This document shows, piece after piece, positions 34,312-47,800 of a stretch of DNA of 64,000 bases (positions are counted from its first letter, which is position 1; each line of letters starts with the position of its first letter). Below the pieces are notes generated by a model. That model was not told where the DNA came from. It ran no database searches and saw only the letters and a list, made by a program, of their open reading frames with translations. Both the position numbers and the translations under genes were made by a program. Source of the DNA: Diploscapter coronatus (taxonomy: Eukaryota > Nematoda > Chromadorea > Rhabditida > Rhabditidae). The stretch is from NCBI GenBank assembly GCA_964036155.1, contig OZ038423.1, forward strand, positions 75,903,249-75,967,248, in the 5' to 3' direction.

Positions 34312-36680
34312 CTATGCCATCTTCATCTGTTCGAGTATTTTCGCCTTCCCTTCCCTTCTTTTGATCTGCAAATGCTTCTTGCTTTTGAACAGTTAGTTTT
34401 GCATACCTTAGCCAATTTGTTGAGCTTCTTCTTGCTCAGATGTTGCGCATGAACTGTATTCGAATGGGCCGCTTTCGCATCAGTACTGCAATTTTTACTC
34501 AATCAAAAGGCCAGCAACAAGGCTAGACAAAGCTTCGTCTTTGAGGGTTTTTGGGGACTTTGTCTTCTATCTCGACTTTGATGTTTTTTTTTTTAATTTT
34601 AGTCTTTAATCAGTTCTGGTCAGCAAAGAAATAAATATCTTGAACAATTCATCCACTCTAAGGGAATTAGAACACTCAAAAGTAAGAATTTGAACAAAAT
34701 AAATCAAAATCCAGTAAATTTCGATCTCACTGATAAACAATTATCCTAACTAGATCCACATTTCTATGATTCAAAAGTGATAAATAATCAGCTTACTTCT
34801 TGACGAGGGGAGTTGCATTTCTGCGAATTTTGCCAGCCTTCAGAATGGGTTTCTGCTTCTGCGGCCCCTGTTCCGCATCCATCTGCTGTTCTTCCTGCTC
34901 TTCAACTTCATCCTGCAAAACCGCAACATTCATTCAGTTCCTTTTCAGCCCATCATTTTTAAATTTATACGAGTTCAGCCTAAATTTGGCAAGCGGATAC
35001 TCGACTCAATGCTTGATTGTGGTTATTTTCATCGTCTAACAGGTTTGTGTTGCTTTTTTTACTCAGAGAAAAAGTGGCTATCAGGGAATGCCTGGGGGAA
35101 TGGGTTGTTGAAGATGGAAAGAGAACGAGGTCAGCTAGAAAGCACTTGAAAGTAGAGTGTAAGAGTGAGGCGTTTTCACGCCCGGATTGTCTATAAAAGA
35201 GGAACGATCTGTAGTCGAAATGTGGCCGAAATTTTAAATTCCACCAAGAATGAATTTTCAACGCCAAATGGTCTCCCTGTTCACCGTACTTCTATCTCTC
35301 ATATTCGATCTGAATTCTGCGCAGTGGAGTAAGTGCAAATTGCAAATTGTTAGGAGACTTAATGTTGTCTAAAATTAAAAGGTCCTTATTATTATGGGTA
35401 TTATAGTCCATTACTATTCGCCTTATAACTATTATTACAATTATAATTCAGTGGGGATGGACTACAACTATTATAATTCGATGACGGGAACGATGTTTTA
35501 TCAGCCGACTGTGTATTACCAGCCGATGGTGTATTATAGGCCGATGGTTGCTAGAGGATTCTCCCCCATGATGGCAGGGGGTGGAACTGGGACCGGAACT
35601 GGCCATGGGCACAGGTCAACCAAGGACACTATTTGATTTATACAAGAATTACAAATAATCTCGACTTTAGAAGAGGACACGGGACCACGACTGTGGCACC
35701 TCCAGCAGGTCTAATAAATCCAGGACTCTTGCCTGGGAGTGTTTCTGGGCCGCTTTTAATTGGAAAATAACCTCCAAAATCTTCCGAAAGAAGTGTACCT
35801 TTGACCGGCAATTGCTCTTACACCTCATCCATGTGATACATTTCAAGCATTTCGCATTTGCTTGTAAATAAATGAAATACCTTTTCGTACTCTTTGAAAT
35901 AATTCGTCGCAAGTTTGGAATTTTTCGTTGTTTAGTGAATGGATAATAAAGAAAAATTTAATCCGCTCTGCTTTTCACTAGTCTCATTTAGAAAATGTAC
36001 AACTTTCTATGTCTTTCAGGGAAAAAACCTCCATATTATACTAATGAATCATGACAGTACGCACAAGCATTGTTTTGAAAAGATTTCGAATAAGAAATTA
36101 GGCAAGACTGGACAGTCTAGCTCCAGCATTTTAAGAAATTCCTTTCGGTAGAAATTTTCAAAGAAAACTCAAAATAGAGGTCCAAATAGTTTACCTGTAC
36201 ACAACCTTAGTCATGAAAAATAGGCTTTCTGAATACGCCGGTGAGGCAACAAATTGAAAAATGGACATGAAGAGGGTAGGTTAAGTTCAGGTAAGGTAAA
36301 TTTTAATACCAAGATGGTCAGTACGTCGAACTGCACATTTTGATTTCCGATTTAATCTATCAATTCTTTACCCTATTCTCTATACTTACTTTTCAATTTG
36401 TTACCCCCATCGGCGTATTCAAATTACTGGCCAAGCAGTGTATTCAAGAAAATTGTTAAATGCGCGGTACAAAATGCGTATTGTAGAATTCGTTCTTTCA
36501 ATGAGTAATGGTCGCAAGATGTTGAGAATAAAATAATTCTCCCACCTCCTGCTGCATGTCGACATCGTCGCCGTCAGCACCCTGCTTCTTCAACTTGTTC
36601 ATCAACTTCTTGTGGTTCTTCATCGATCGAGCCAAGCCCGTCTTTTTTACGTTTCTCTGTCGCTTCTTGAACAGACCCAT
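34312..36680 (-). CDS. Small basic, probably nucleolar protein
   Basis: 127 aa from four exons (36680-36546, 34912-34797, 34485-34407, 34365-34312), phases consistent. It starts MGLFKKRQRNVKKTGLARSM and is strongly basic, with an acidic/Gln middle (DEVEEQEEQQMDAEQ), then PILKAGKIRRNATPLVKK and AQHLSKKKLNKLAKIKRREG near the C-terminus. Such Lys-rich proteins with a short acidic patch are usually nucleolar and linked to ribosome assembly. The C-terminal part is loosely like the small animal proteins of the C11orf98 type, but I cannot confirm this. An ATTCAG acceptor lies 10 nt before the ATG. The first intron (36545-34913, about 1.6 kb) contains a separate gene on the opposite strand. Confidence 0.7.
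35192..35199 (+). promoter_or_regulatory. TATA box of the nested Tyr/Gly-rich gene
   Basis: TATAAAAG 51-58 nt upstream of the start codon at 35250. This places a transcription start near 35220-35225 and a short leader of about 25-30 nt. There is no TTTCAG acceptor next to this ATG, so the gene is probably not trans-spliced, unlike its neighbours. Confidence 0.6.
35250..35770 (+). CDS. Secreted Tyr/Gly-rich protein, nested in an intron
   Basis: 128 aa from three exons (35250-35328, 35407-35614, 35671-35770); the introns are 78 and 56 nt and join in phase 1 and phase 2. The first 25 residues form a signal peptide (FTVLLSLIFDLNSA, cleavage probably after NSA or SAQ). The mature part starts with Tyr/Asn-rich sequence (HYYSPYNYYYNYNSVG), followed by the repeats FYQPTVYY, QPMVYY and RPMV. 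A Gly/Thr/His stretch comes next (GGGTGTGTGHGHRRGHGTTT) and then a Pro/Gly/Leu tail ending GPLLIGK. No cysteines appear in the mature chain. Such low-complexity secreted proteins occur in nematode cuticle, eggshell or antimicrobial groups; which applies here is unknown. The acceptor at 406/407 of the 35-kb block (TATAG) was chosen because the nearer AAAAG site gives a stop codon. It lies inside the first intron of the minus-strand basic-protein gene. Confidence 0.75.
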
Positions 36681-38844
36681 ATTGTTGTACCTGAATGACT
36701 TGTAATTTTTTGATTCCAACTAAATTCAAAGATTTTAACGAAATCGAGGCGAAAATCTACAATTTTCTAGAAAACTCTTTAACAAAATTTCATTTTTTTT
36801 CCCCTAAAACCCACATGATACACGATTCAGAGTTTCATAACATTTGGTTCAGAAAAGTGAAAAAGATGGGTATGATTAGTCAAGAAATTTTTAAATTTTT
36901 ATTGGCGAAAAATGAAAGAAAAAATAATATTTCGAAACAACCTTATTCAAAGGCGAAATCGGGCAGAAAAATCAATATTCCAACCTAAACTTTCTCTAAA
37001 AGAAAAAAAAAACTCGAAAAATTGTGGAAAATTCTAAATCACTCGATGAAGAAGGAAAAAATAACATTTGTCTGCCACTTTTGCGTCTCTCGTTTCTCTG
37101 CGCTCTTTTCTCTCGTCAACTCATTGTGAAAAATCGATCGTGTTTCGCTTATTTTTCGCCCATTTTTCGATTTTGGTGTTTTTCTTGAATTTTTCCGTGC
37201 TCACAGCTTCTAATCTGTGCAGGTATCATCAAGCTGCACCAATCCATCACTTCTCACTAGTTTGCTTTATCCTAAAATCGCACCGAATTAACGTCCGATT
37301 AGCCGAAATATTTGTGCGTCAATCGCGGATTTTGATCCATCTTTAGCCTCAAAAATTAAATTTTAGTATCTGACTTTTTGAAGACCGTAAATCATGTCTT
37401 TCGTATCGATCTTTCCCTGCCGATTCCGAATTTTACGAATCGATTTGTGTTCTCCGTTAAAGTTTTCGATTTCTTTTCTCGCAAATTTTCAACATGGCAT
37501 AAAATTCATTTTCTGATGAGGTTCACTTTCTGATTTCTGAATTATATTGCCCTCGATAATCGTCTGAATTGCCTTGCTCTCGTTCCTTTTATCATCTTCA
37601 CTCTTGTAGTTCGAGCAAAAATGATGTGTGCCGAGGAAAATGTTTGGTTTGCGAGTTGTGTGCATTTCTAACTGCAGTTCTCGAAGACACAACCAGGCCG
37701 GTAGTGAGGAGACAGTCTCATGACAAAAGCTGCCCTGTTCTGTCTGTCTCTGTCTCTATGCCTGTCTGCCTGTCTTCCTCTGCAATTCTGCTTCTTTCTT
37801 TCTATCGGTATCGATTTGTATTCACAGTTCAGTATCATCTGTCAGTTTGCTTGTCTGCCTGCCTGCCTTCGCATATTATTCAGATGTTCTCCTCGCCGTT
37901 TCTCTGTAGGGTGGCCTACTCAAGAAGGTCTCTGCCCCCCTCTCATGTCTAATAAGAGGATTCCTCTGCTCGAATAGGAAATAGCAGGAAGAGGAACAGA
38001 GCGCGGAGGACTTTGAGCAGAGAGATGGAGGAGTTGGAGAGGGAGAGAAGTGAGGGAATGCTCTGCAATGTCTGCGATGCAATGCAATGATGCGCTCTTC
38101 TTTCCCCTCCTTCCTTCTCTTTTTCCTCTTCCTTTTGGCAGCTATTTTCTATTTCTTCGTTTTTTTCCTTTTTATTAGTAATTTGCCCCCTTCTCACTTC
38201 AACTATATTAGTTTTTCCTGTGTGCATTCGACGTTTCGTCATCCGATAATTCCCTCTACTTTTCACACGAAATTCTCATCCCGCTGTCGAAATTTGTGAT
38301 TTGATTGCATTTTCGCATATAAATTTCCCCAATTTCCGTCTACCGACTAATATGTGTGGCTGTCTGTTTGGATATGGCTGCAGATATATTTTGTCGGGCA
38401 TTTTGTATTCATTCATTTCATCCTCTTCCTCGTTTCCTCCTTTTCGCATTCTCCAATTCTCGTTATGAATTGTCGACCAGACAAAGCCAGCCTTTCTGCT
38501 TCTGTTTCTGTTTCTGCCGTTTCTCGTCAATCGATGTCCGTCCTCCTTTTCACTTTCCACTTCCCACTCCCTGCCTTTCCTTTCGTTTCCTCGTTCTGCT
38601 TTTATTGGATTGTAGCTCTATCTCTAGTTGTGTTGCTTTTTTCTGCTTTTGACTGTTCACTTCGAACCTTTATCTCCATCTAACAGCATTAATGCAGTCA
38701 ATTATTTTCTTCTCTTCTCCCTTCTTTCTTCGCATTTCGCATTTCACAGATAAAGACGTAAAGCCTTTATCAGCGATAATAATGACCGTCTTCCGTTTAA
38801 AGTGCTCATTGGCTGATAGTGACTTTTCAGAAGAAGACAGAAGG
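36681..38844. other. Intergenic region upstream of the RNF19-type gene
   Basis: No coding exon accepted. AT-rich to 37.5 kb, then a long pyrimidine-rich stretch on the plus strand, with CTGTCTGT/CTGCCTGC tetranucleotide runs at about 37737-37780 and 37848-37870 and TTC/CTT-rich sequence to 38.7 kb. Several long open frames here are products of this low complexity. The region may contain the promoter and a 5' UTR or outron. Confidence 0.5.
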
Positions 38845-41800
38845 ATGTCAGCAGGGGGTATGAGTAGTGGACAGAACAGTGCTGGCTCAGGCTCAGGCTC
38901 AGGAATGACTGCAGGGACGGTAGCGAGCACTGGGAATGCACTCGGCCCGCTCGTGGAATGTCCTGAAGCCAACGATCTCGACTCAGATTCGAATGTGTCC
39001 ATTAGCAAAGGTGGGAGTTGATAGGACCATATTTCTTATGGATAATGAGAAGAAATGATTATGAGGTTTTTTTTTGCAAATCAAGGCTTTACTGCCATTT
39101 TATCTTGCCACACTATCTGACATCTTCCCAACCAAGAAATATATTCTCAATGATCGGATTACTTGAGACAAAAGGACGAAAATTTGATGTATGAAAATTA
39201 TCGCGTTGCTTACAAGCGTATATAGACATTTCATCAGTTCAAGGAATGATTTGACGAATATTGATATTGCAATGCACTCTTTGCACATTAGACTTATGCA
39301 TCGTTTATTTTATCTCAAGTAATCGGTCTTGGCAAAATATCCAATTTAGAACTTCCTATACGTGATGCTACATTTCTGAATTTAATTCAACTGAAATTCT
39401 CGCATAAAACAAAACAACTCGTGATTTTTCTATCTTTTTATCTGCATCTGATATTTCTAAAAAGAAAGTTATAAGTGAAAATGATAATGATTACTTTTAA
39501 ATAAAGTGGGAATATTCAGGAAGCACTCCTGCTGTGACGGTGCCGATAAGTGCGAGACGACCGAGGGAGACATCGAGTAGTAAAGAAAAGGAACACACTG
39601 GTAAATTTTCTAAAAAATTGACTCATGAGACAAATTTATGTGATTTCATCGTTATCAACACTTGCCTGCCCCATGTTTATTGACAATCAATACAAATAGT
39701 CAGGACACGTAAAAATGAGAAAACGGGATAAAATTGATAACCGTAATCCTGAGCAGAATTTTTCTTCATTTAATTTTCATTTCCATTAGTACTAGTTACC
39801 GTATATTGATCCCACTTTAATTTCCTGCTAATGGGTGCACAACACAGACTAATGACGTTGTGTTCGATTGTTAATAAACATGGTATTGCGTGTCCGATAG
39901 CAAGTTTTGCTCAAACTTTTCATCAAAATACTTATGGTTATTAGATATTAGATTTATACTTGTTTGTTAGGAAATTAGAAGAGTTCCTATGGCAATTCGC
40001 AAAGTTCTCACGATTTTCTTTTCTCCAGTAGGTACATTTGTACTGAAGCTGTTTTTCTTTCAAAACTTTTCGTGAGATAACATTAACGACGACTGGTATT
40101 TACGAAATATTTCAACTCGGAGTTCATTTTGGTTCTGAAGGATGATGATAAATCATGAAAAAAGATTTGGTTATCATCTTTCCGTAAGTTCTCAAATTTT
40201 GACTCCAAAAATGGTAGACTATTCTTTAGATAAACTTTTGTTTTCATCCTTTCTTTTTCGCTCGGAAAAATTCAGTTTCAGGATCAACGACCTCGAAGCG
40301 GCGTCGCACGGGCTCCCGCCTGTCTCTGTCCAGTTTGTTCAGTTTCAATTCGAATGGCGGAGCCAGGGAAAGGTCAGTTCAATGTTCTCTTCTATTTTCA
40401 ATCGCTTTAAACTCGATGTCTTCTTCCGAAATCCCTTATTTAGCGCGTAAATTTGTTTATAGCTGGCTTATCGTCGGGCAGGGGGAGGGGTTTGTAAAAC
40501 TACGAGGAAAGCCGTGACGATAATTTGATTAACGAAAGGGAAAGCGAGATTGAACGGGGGCAGTTGGCTAGCTTATAGAAAGCCATTATTCCGTCTCGGA
40601 TTTATGTTTATCTTGAACTTTCATATATTTGGAAATATTTGCTTGATGATTTGTGCAAAGATTCCTTCAATTATAAAATAACATAATCTTCTAAACATTT
40701 TATCTGTAATTATCTTGTTTTTTTTATCGCGATACATTTTTTTCTCGAAACTTTTCAATCAACTAACCAACAATTATGTTGGCCACTGATTTGTCTCTAA
40801 TTTGTATGCTTGTCACATATTGAATTTGACTGCGCAAATCAAATATAATGCATTAGATGCGCGTATTGAATAAAGAGAAGAAGGGTAGGGAGAATGAGAA
40901 GGGGAAGGGAAGAGAGGATTGGATTGGGATGGAGATGGAGAATAAGCCATAGCCTTCAGACAGACAGGCAGGCAGACAAGAACAGGCAACCAAGTTGAAA
41001 GGCAGTTGGGGAAGGAGAAGGAGAGGAGGGTGAGAGACCGGTTCGCGGCTGGGCTAGAGAAGAGAGGGGGAGAACCACGGCACTGCGGGTGCGGGGTGTG
41101 AAAATTGCGGGGAAAGAAGGAGAAGGGAGACATGGTTTGACTGACTGACTGGGTCTGTCTCTATCTGTCTGTCTCCATCTCCATCTCTTCCCTGTCTGCT
41201 TCTGCTTCAACCTGCCTACTATCTGCCTGTATCTGTGGTGTCTGGGTCATTTGTCCCAATGACTAGACTCCCTTCTGTCTTTACACGCAAGATGCATGCC
41301 TATTATATACTTGTCCCTCATCCAATCGACTACCCCTATACCCATTTGCATATTTTCACGTTTGTTGCTGTGTCTATTTTGGACTTGTTCCGTATTATTT
41401 GTCCGAGTGAAAGAAACCCGTTGCCTAGCAGAAGTGCAGGAAAAAGAGTGAGCAGAGCAGTGAATTTGGAATGGGTTTAATTGAATTTTTGTTTTTCGTT
41501 TTTATAAAAATGGTTGAAAGGTAAACAATAATTGTTTACTAGCTGAAAGCATGTATGGCATGTGACTTTTGAAAAGATATTGTAGAAAACGGTTTCTTTT
41601 CAAAAAGGAGTTTTGTTTATACAGAAATGTTCTGTCTGAGAAATGTTAGTTCGCATTTTTTTTATCATTCTTTTAGGAAAAGTAATCGAGCAAAATCATT
41701 TGGGAAAATAGTGAACATAAGGAGTCAATTCCAAGAAAATTAGCCATAGTAATGCGCAGAAAGACAATGAAAAGGAAGGGGAGGGAAGAGGAGAATAAGT

Positions 41801-44800
41801 GAAAGAGCAGTCCGAAGGGACTTCTAACCTAATGAAATAATTGCAAATGAGATTCACTTCCTTCAGCTACTTTGACAGATGAAAAGGGAAAGAGAATGAA
41901 GCAGATCCAATTTGTGAATTTGAATAGGCCATTCAGTCATTCCTGATTCTTATTAATTCGAATCTTATCTCTGATTATGTACAAACAGCCATATTTTGTG
42001 TATTGACTTTTCATGCGGGTCCTGTATTTTCTTCTTCCAGAAAACGTCTGAACAAACTTCGAAAGAACTGATATGGAAGAAAGGGAAGGGAAGGGGTCGA
42101 ATTGCCTTTTCTTGTCTATCTCTGATTCTGTGACTCTGATATGCTTCGATACCCATTGCCCTCGCGCTGCATCGATGCATTGATTTGTGCCGTCTCTGCC
42201 CCGCACTTCGTGCCTATCTGTTTTCGTCTTTGATTTGTTTCGTTCCCAGCTGCTTTCTTCGCTAACAGCCCTACTCTATCCCATTTCACCCCCTCCATTC
42301 CTTTTCCTCCAAATGCTCTAACATTCGTCTCTCTTCGATTCGATTCGATCTCCTTCCATTTCCATTGAATTGTTTCAGTGTGCCCTGTGCCCCTTTTCAC
42401 CCACATTACAGTCGCTCTTTTTCGTTGCGCAAAACAGCAGTGTCAATTGAAAACAGAAATATTTCAAAATTGTTATTGCGTGTGTTTGTCACTGAAACAT
42501 TGATAAAGAAAAAGTAAAGAAGGGCAAAAAAGAGATTGCGAAAGAAGACCACTAATGTTTGGGTTGGAAAAAGCTATTACGTCCTGTAATTTTATACCAT
42601 GAAATAGTACATTTTCAGATCTCGTTCTGGCTGGTCGTGCGAAGAAGTGCCTGCAGGCGGTGAAGTCTCCATGTCCAGTGTTTCTGCCAGCGATCTGAGA
42701 AGTGTTGGAACGAGAAGGTAATGATTTTGAATCAAAATTGCAATAGATTAAAGATTACATTTTTGTATATCAATTCCATATGAAGAGATTCGAAGTGAGT
42801 GGTGAATCACCGTCTTCCTTTCGACGATTTGTCTGTTCATTGCAAATTTTTCGAAGGAAAAAATGATTTTAATGGATGAATTCGTGCTGCAATGTAGCAT
42901 AAAAACATTGATAAAATTTATCGAGAAAAGTCTTCATGGTCTTTGAAGATTTGATAAAGGGTAAAGAAATGATTCATCCCAATATTTAGGTGAGGAATGA
43001 AATGGATATTTTTCCTGAAAATTAAACTCATTATGGTACTAGAAAATAGTGAATGTTTCAGATATCGAGGCAGTGATGCAGGGTTCTGCGAGACTGGCGA
43101 AAAAGATGGAGGGGCAGAAGCATACGACCTGCTGCTGGGAGAGGCAGAGGACGAGACTGCTTCTGCTGCTGCTGGCGATGAACATGACGAGGCAGAAGGC
43201 AAGGATGGGACTCTCGTCCACAAAACCAGCGAACAGGATGATGGAAAAGTGGGATAGATTTTTTTAAAACTCATTTCAAATAAGTAGACATTTGCCCTTT
43301 CTATGCTTGCAAAATAATTTGATTCACACCGAAAATTGACAAGCATGGCGGATTATCCAGACTATATTATCTGAAATGATGATGTATTTTCATTTGAGGA
43401 CCGAAAGAAGACCCGTGAATGTCCTCTGTGCTGCCTAAAACAGCCGCCCGTCAATTTCCCCAAACTGCTCGGCTGCTATCATCGCAGCTGCAGGCTCTGT
43501 CTCATTCAGGTATGCAGCCTTTTTACTTTACTTTTTTCAACTTTCATCAATTCTTCGTTTCAGTATATTGAGATGGAAATAATGGAGAATCGCGTCGAGG
43601 TGCAGTGCCCCGAATGCAGCTCTCATCTTCATCCTTCTGATATTCGGTAACCCTATTCTTCACTTCAAATAATCGCTTATCCCGTTTCAGCCAAATAGTC
43701 GGATTTCGTACGGGTCTAATCGAGAAATACGAGCAGTTCAGTATAAGGCGCTACTTGCTCAACGAACCTGATGTTCGGTGGTGTCCCTCACCTGATTGCG
43801 AGTATGTGTTTTAGCCATCAATTCATAAAATGAAATGTTTTATTATTTGAACAAAAGTTGAGATATTGATTGATGATAAGATAAAAATTGAACATGTTTC
43901 GAAATCGAAATTAGACTCCTCCAATACACCTCGATCTGCAGAACAATAGTAAATTTTCTAGGGAAAGAATGAAGACATACTCTTTTTCTGCAGGTCGAGT
44001 TTTGGAGAAGTCTGATCGAAATGTCGTCTTTGTACAGATTATGATTTTGCCAGATACAAACTTGTTCTCGAAATATGCTCTAAGAATATTGCATTTACGA
44101 AGACGTTCTTTTCAGATACGCTGTGATAGCCTCCTCCTGTGCTGCGTGTCCCCAGCTGAAATGTGGCCGACCTGAATGCGGCACTCTGTTCTGTTACCAC
44201 TGCAAAGTAGGTTCCTTATTCTTGTCATCATCCACAATCTCTATTTGCAGGGCGTTTGGCATGCGAACCAGACCTGTGACGAGGCGCGCAAGCAGCGCGG
44301 CCACTCGATTTTTCCCATTCGCGGCAGTCGAAATGGCAGTTCCTCCAACGCAGCCGCTGCAAGGCGAATCACTGTCGATAGCATCGAGGCGCAGCTCAAA
44401 CGTAGCCATTCAAGATTCATTTTAATTAATTTTTAAGAAAAAACTGAAACTAAATATCGATTTTTTACTTTCTGAGAAATACAGTGATGGACGAAAGCGT
44501 TTCGTTGCCTCCATATATCCTGTTGAAACTTGGCATAGTTGTAGACCTTATATATGCCCCTACTTGTGTCCAAATTTCATCTCAATCAGATAAGTAAATG
44601 ACCGGACGGGTGGCTGAAAATATGCGCATATATGATGGGGTGATCCAATACTTTAGTCCGCTACTGTATCTCGGCAAAATTTGAAATCTACAAGACCCTT
44701 TCATTGTTCTCTTTTCAGCTGGCGATATCAAAGCCTGCCCTCGCTGCAAGACATTCATTGTGAAGGCCGACGACGGGTCGTGCAATCATATGGTAGTTCT

Positions 44801-47800
44801 GTAATTGCCTTTCTTCTTATTTTATTCCACTCTCAGGTCTGTGCGATGTGCAGTGCCGAATTCTGCTGGCTGTGTCTCAAAGAAATCAGCGATTTGCACT
44901 ATCTCAGGTATATCTTGTTGGATGATAATTGAGAAGACTGTATTTCACGAACTCCTTTTATTTTATGCTGTCTTGCCATTTGCATAAATATTGAAATGGC
45001 GAAACAGAATATCAACTTTTGAAACTCGTCGTGTACCTCTGGTGGCTATTCGCAAAACAACTACCAATTTACTCGTATTTCTTCCATAAATCTGACACTT
45101 TAGTCCCACGGGCTGCACGTTCTGGGGCAAGAAGCCGTGGACGCGGAAGAAGAAGTTGTTGTGGCAGCTGGGCACTCTGGTGGGCGCTCCTCTGGGCATC
45201 GCCCTCATCGCGGGAATCTCCGTGCCGGGCATCATCTTCGGAGTGCCCATCTTCGTGGGCAAGAAGGTCTATCAGCGCTTCCTGCATCACCCCAAGTCCA
45301 AGCGACGTCTCATCACAGTGCTCTGTGTGGTCGGCTCTCTGGTCGTCTCGCCCGTCCTCGCGCTGCTCGCCATCGGAGTCGGCATTCCTATCGCTCTTTC
45401 ATACGTTTATGGTATGTTTTTTGTTTATTCATTTGGTATTTTTCTGGAAAATGAGTTCAAAATTTCTAACAATAAGACATTCTGACTTATGAGATTACAT
45501 ATGAATTTCAGTCTCATTTTCTGATTTGACATTTGATGTTCCTCAGCTTCTAAATTTCTATTTTCAGGTGTTATTCCTCTTTCCTTGTGCAGAAACGGGG
45601 CCTGTGGCCTGGCAGAGAGCAATTCCCGACCTCAAATGGATAGTTTGGAAGAAGAGCAATTGTGGACTGGGGTTTCTTCTGGAGGTGAGTCTTTGAAAAT
45701 TTGACATCTCAACTTTTAGTCTTGTATAATAAAATTTGCGCCTGAAACAGGAGATGAGGTAAATAGTGATTTTGAGGACAAGAACGGGAGACAGAACAGC
45801 AGCAGACAGGCGATGGTCAGTCCTTGGCTCCCGCCCTCTCGATTCACAGCGGAATGTCTTCGAACGCGGCTCACCAGCCCTCCAGACTCACTGTCTCTGC
45901 AGACCCCAGTCGCAGACGGCCTAGCATCGAATCAGGTATGTGTTGACTTTCTAATTGGTCATTTTAGAACGTATCTTTCAAGTTCAACCTTTCTTGTTAT
46001 TAAATTCTGAAAAAAACACTGACTCGTGATTCTTGTCATTGAAATTCAATAAACGCCGTTTGAGAAATAAGCCAGAGAATTTGAAATGAAATTCTCAGTA
46101 CTGACATATAATAATCACGTTGTTTTATATACTGAACAAGCTTATGACATGAGAAATCATGAAAAGTATCTGAGCAGTTGTTGAAACTCACGCTAAATAA
46201 CTAAAAAGAATGATAAATCGTCAGCAAAACTGAATAATTTCAGGTGTGAATAGTCTTGGGGAACGTTTCAACTACGAGGAAGCGAGTGTTCGCGCTATGG
46301 CTGGTTCGCAATATCATTACGATGATAAGGTATTGAAGCATTTGATTGAATTTTGAGATGAGCGAGGCTGAATTGCAGAGCGTGCACACGCTGTATTCTG
46401 GTCATGGGGAGGGAGCGTCGTGCTACAGCGGAGATGAGGTGGCCAGCACGAAAGCTCTGGCAGGCAGTGTGGTCGAGACGAAGAGTCTCTGCAGTCTGGG
46501 AGCCTTGAGATATCAGCAGAACAAAGGGGCCAGCTGCGATGAGCACGGAGGGCATCCCTGTGCTTGCCAGCCCCAAAACAGCAACCCAGAACAGAGGTAT
46601 TTTCAGCTTTTTTAAGAGTACACCAAATTCAGTAAATTGAACACAGAGAACATCTGATAGATGAATATGCCAATCCAAAATATTAATGTATCTAGTATCA
46701 AAATCAAGTCATTTTGAGAGGAATTGCATCATGTCTCCTCGTTATACAACATTCTCATACTATTTTTTCCTCTTTTTCGAAACTTTCCAAGATTTAAATG
46801 ACTGAAATGTGCAGAGTGTTCTCGAATGATGACATGCCCTCGACGAGCACAGCCAATTTCAACACTTCCAAGAAGAAATACGACTGCAGCAACAGACAGG
46901 CATCGGTTGCTAGGGCTTACGTTACCGGTTCGTGGTTTATTCTTTACTCTGAGAAAAACAACAATCCATAAAATAACAAATTACTGCATTATGTTTTCCA
47001 ACATTCGAGTTTTGTGCAGAGAACCATTATTTCATTCCTAAATGCTCGCAAATTTTCCTTGAAATGCTAGTAACATTTGTTCTTTCATAACTTATTTGAA
47101 ATCGAATCCAATCTTTATTTATTTCCGGCAAACTCGTGATAGCTGGATTTGCGCTTTTACATGAATATTATAGAAAGGGTTGATTGGCTAAAAATTCAGA
47201 TATAGAGAAATGTGAAAAGTGAACAACCAATAATTATTTATTTTCAGATGATCCAGAACTGCTCTCTCTGATTGCTCCTGACGATCCTAATGCCCCAAGG
47301 TACACTGATTCAAGTGCTTATGAGTTTACCTATCTGACTTTCAGCACGAGTGGAGCGTATGAGCGTGAGACAGTGCATCGATTTGGGAAGAACACCTCGG
47401 GAGGCACTGGCCATTTCTCGGGAATTCACATCGGCTCGCAGCACGAGGAGCCAGATCCATTCAAGATCAGGACTCTGCTCGACAACATGAAACAGATGGT
47501 CGCTGCCGATATTCCCATGGAAAAGCCTTACGAGTGAGCTTGATTTTTCTTTATTGCCAACTTTCGAAAACTTTCTTTTATTGAACAGTCAAGATCAACT
47601 TTTTCTTCGAATTTCGAATTCTGGAAATCATTTGTATCTTAACTGCTATGAACCAACAATTTCGGAAATTTCATTTATCGAGTAGTGCAAAGGTTGACTT
47701 CGTTTGTTCTTTGCAGACCCGCCCCAATTCGGCAACCGCCGCCGCAGTCAGCCTCGACGTCCTCGCAGCGTTCTGCTCTGCGTCGGAGTGGCAGCGGGCG

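Noticed and set aside
35382..35450. Apparent frameshift at the start of exon 2 of the Tyr-rich gene
   Set aside because: Using the TATAG acceptor at 35406 in place of the AAAAG site restores the frame.
37569..38683. Several 80-127 codon frames upstream of the RNF19-type gene
   Set aside because: Low-complexity pyrimidine-rich DNA on both strands; no domains or consistent splice partners.
40813..42406. Open frames in the third intron of the RNF19-type gene
   Set aside because: Purine/pyrimidine tracts produce long Ser/Pro or Arg/Lys frames; no recognisable protein.
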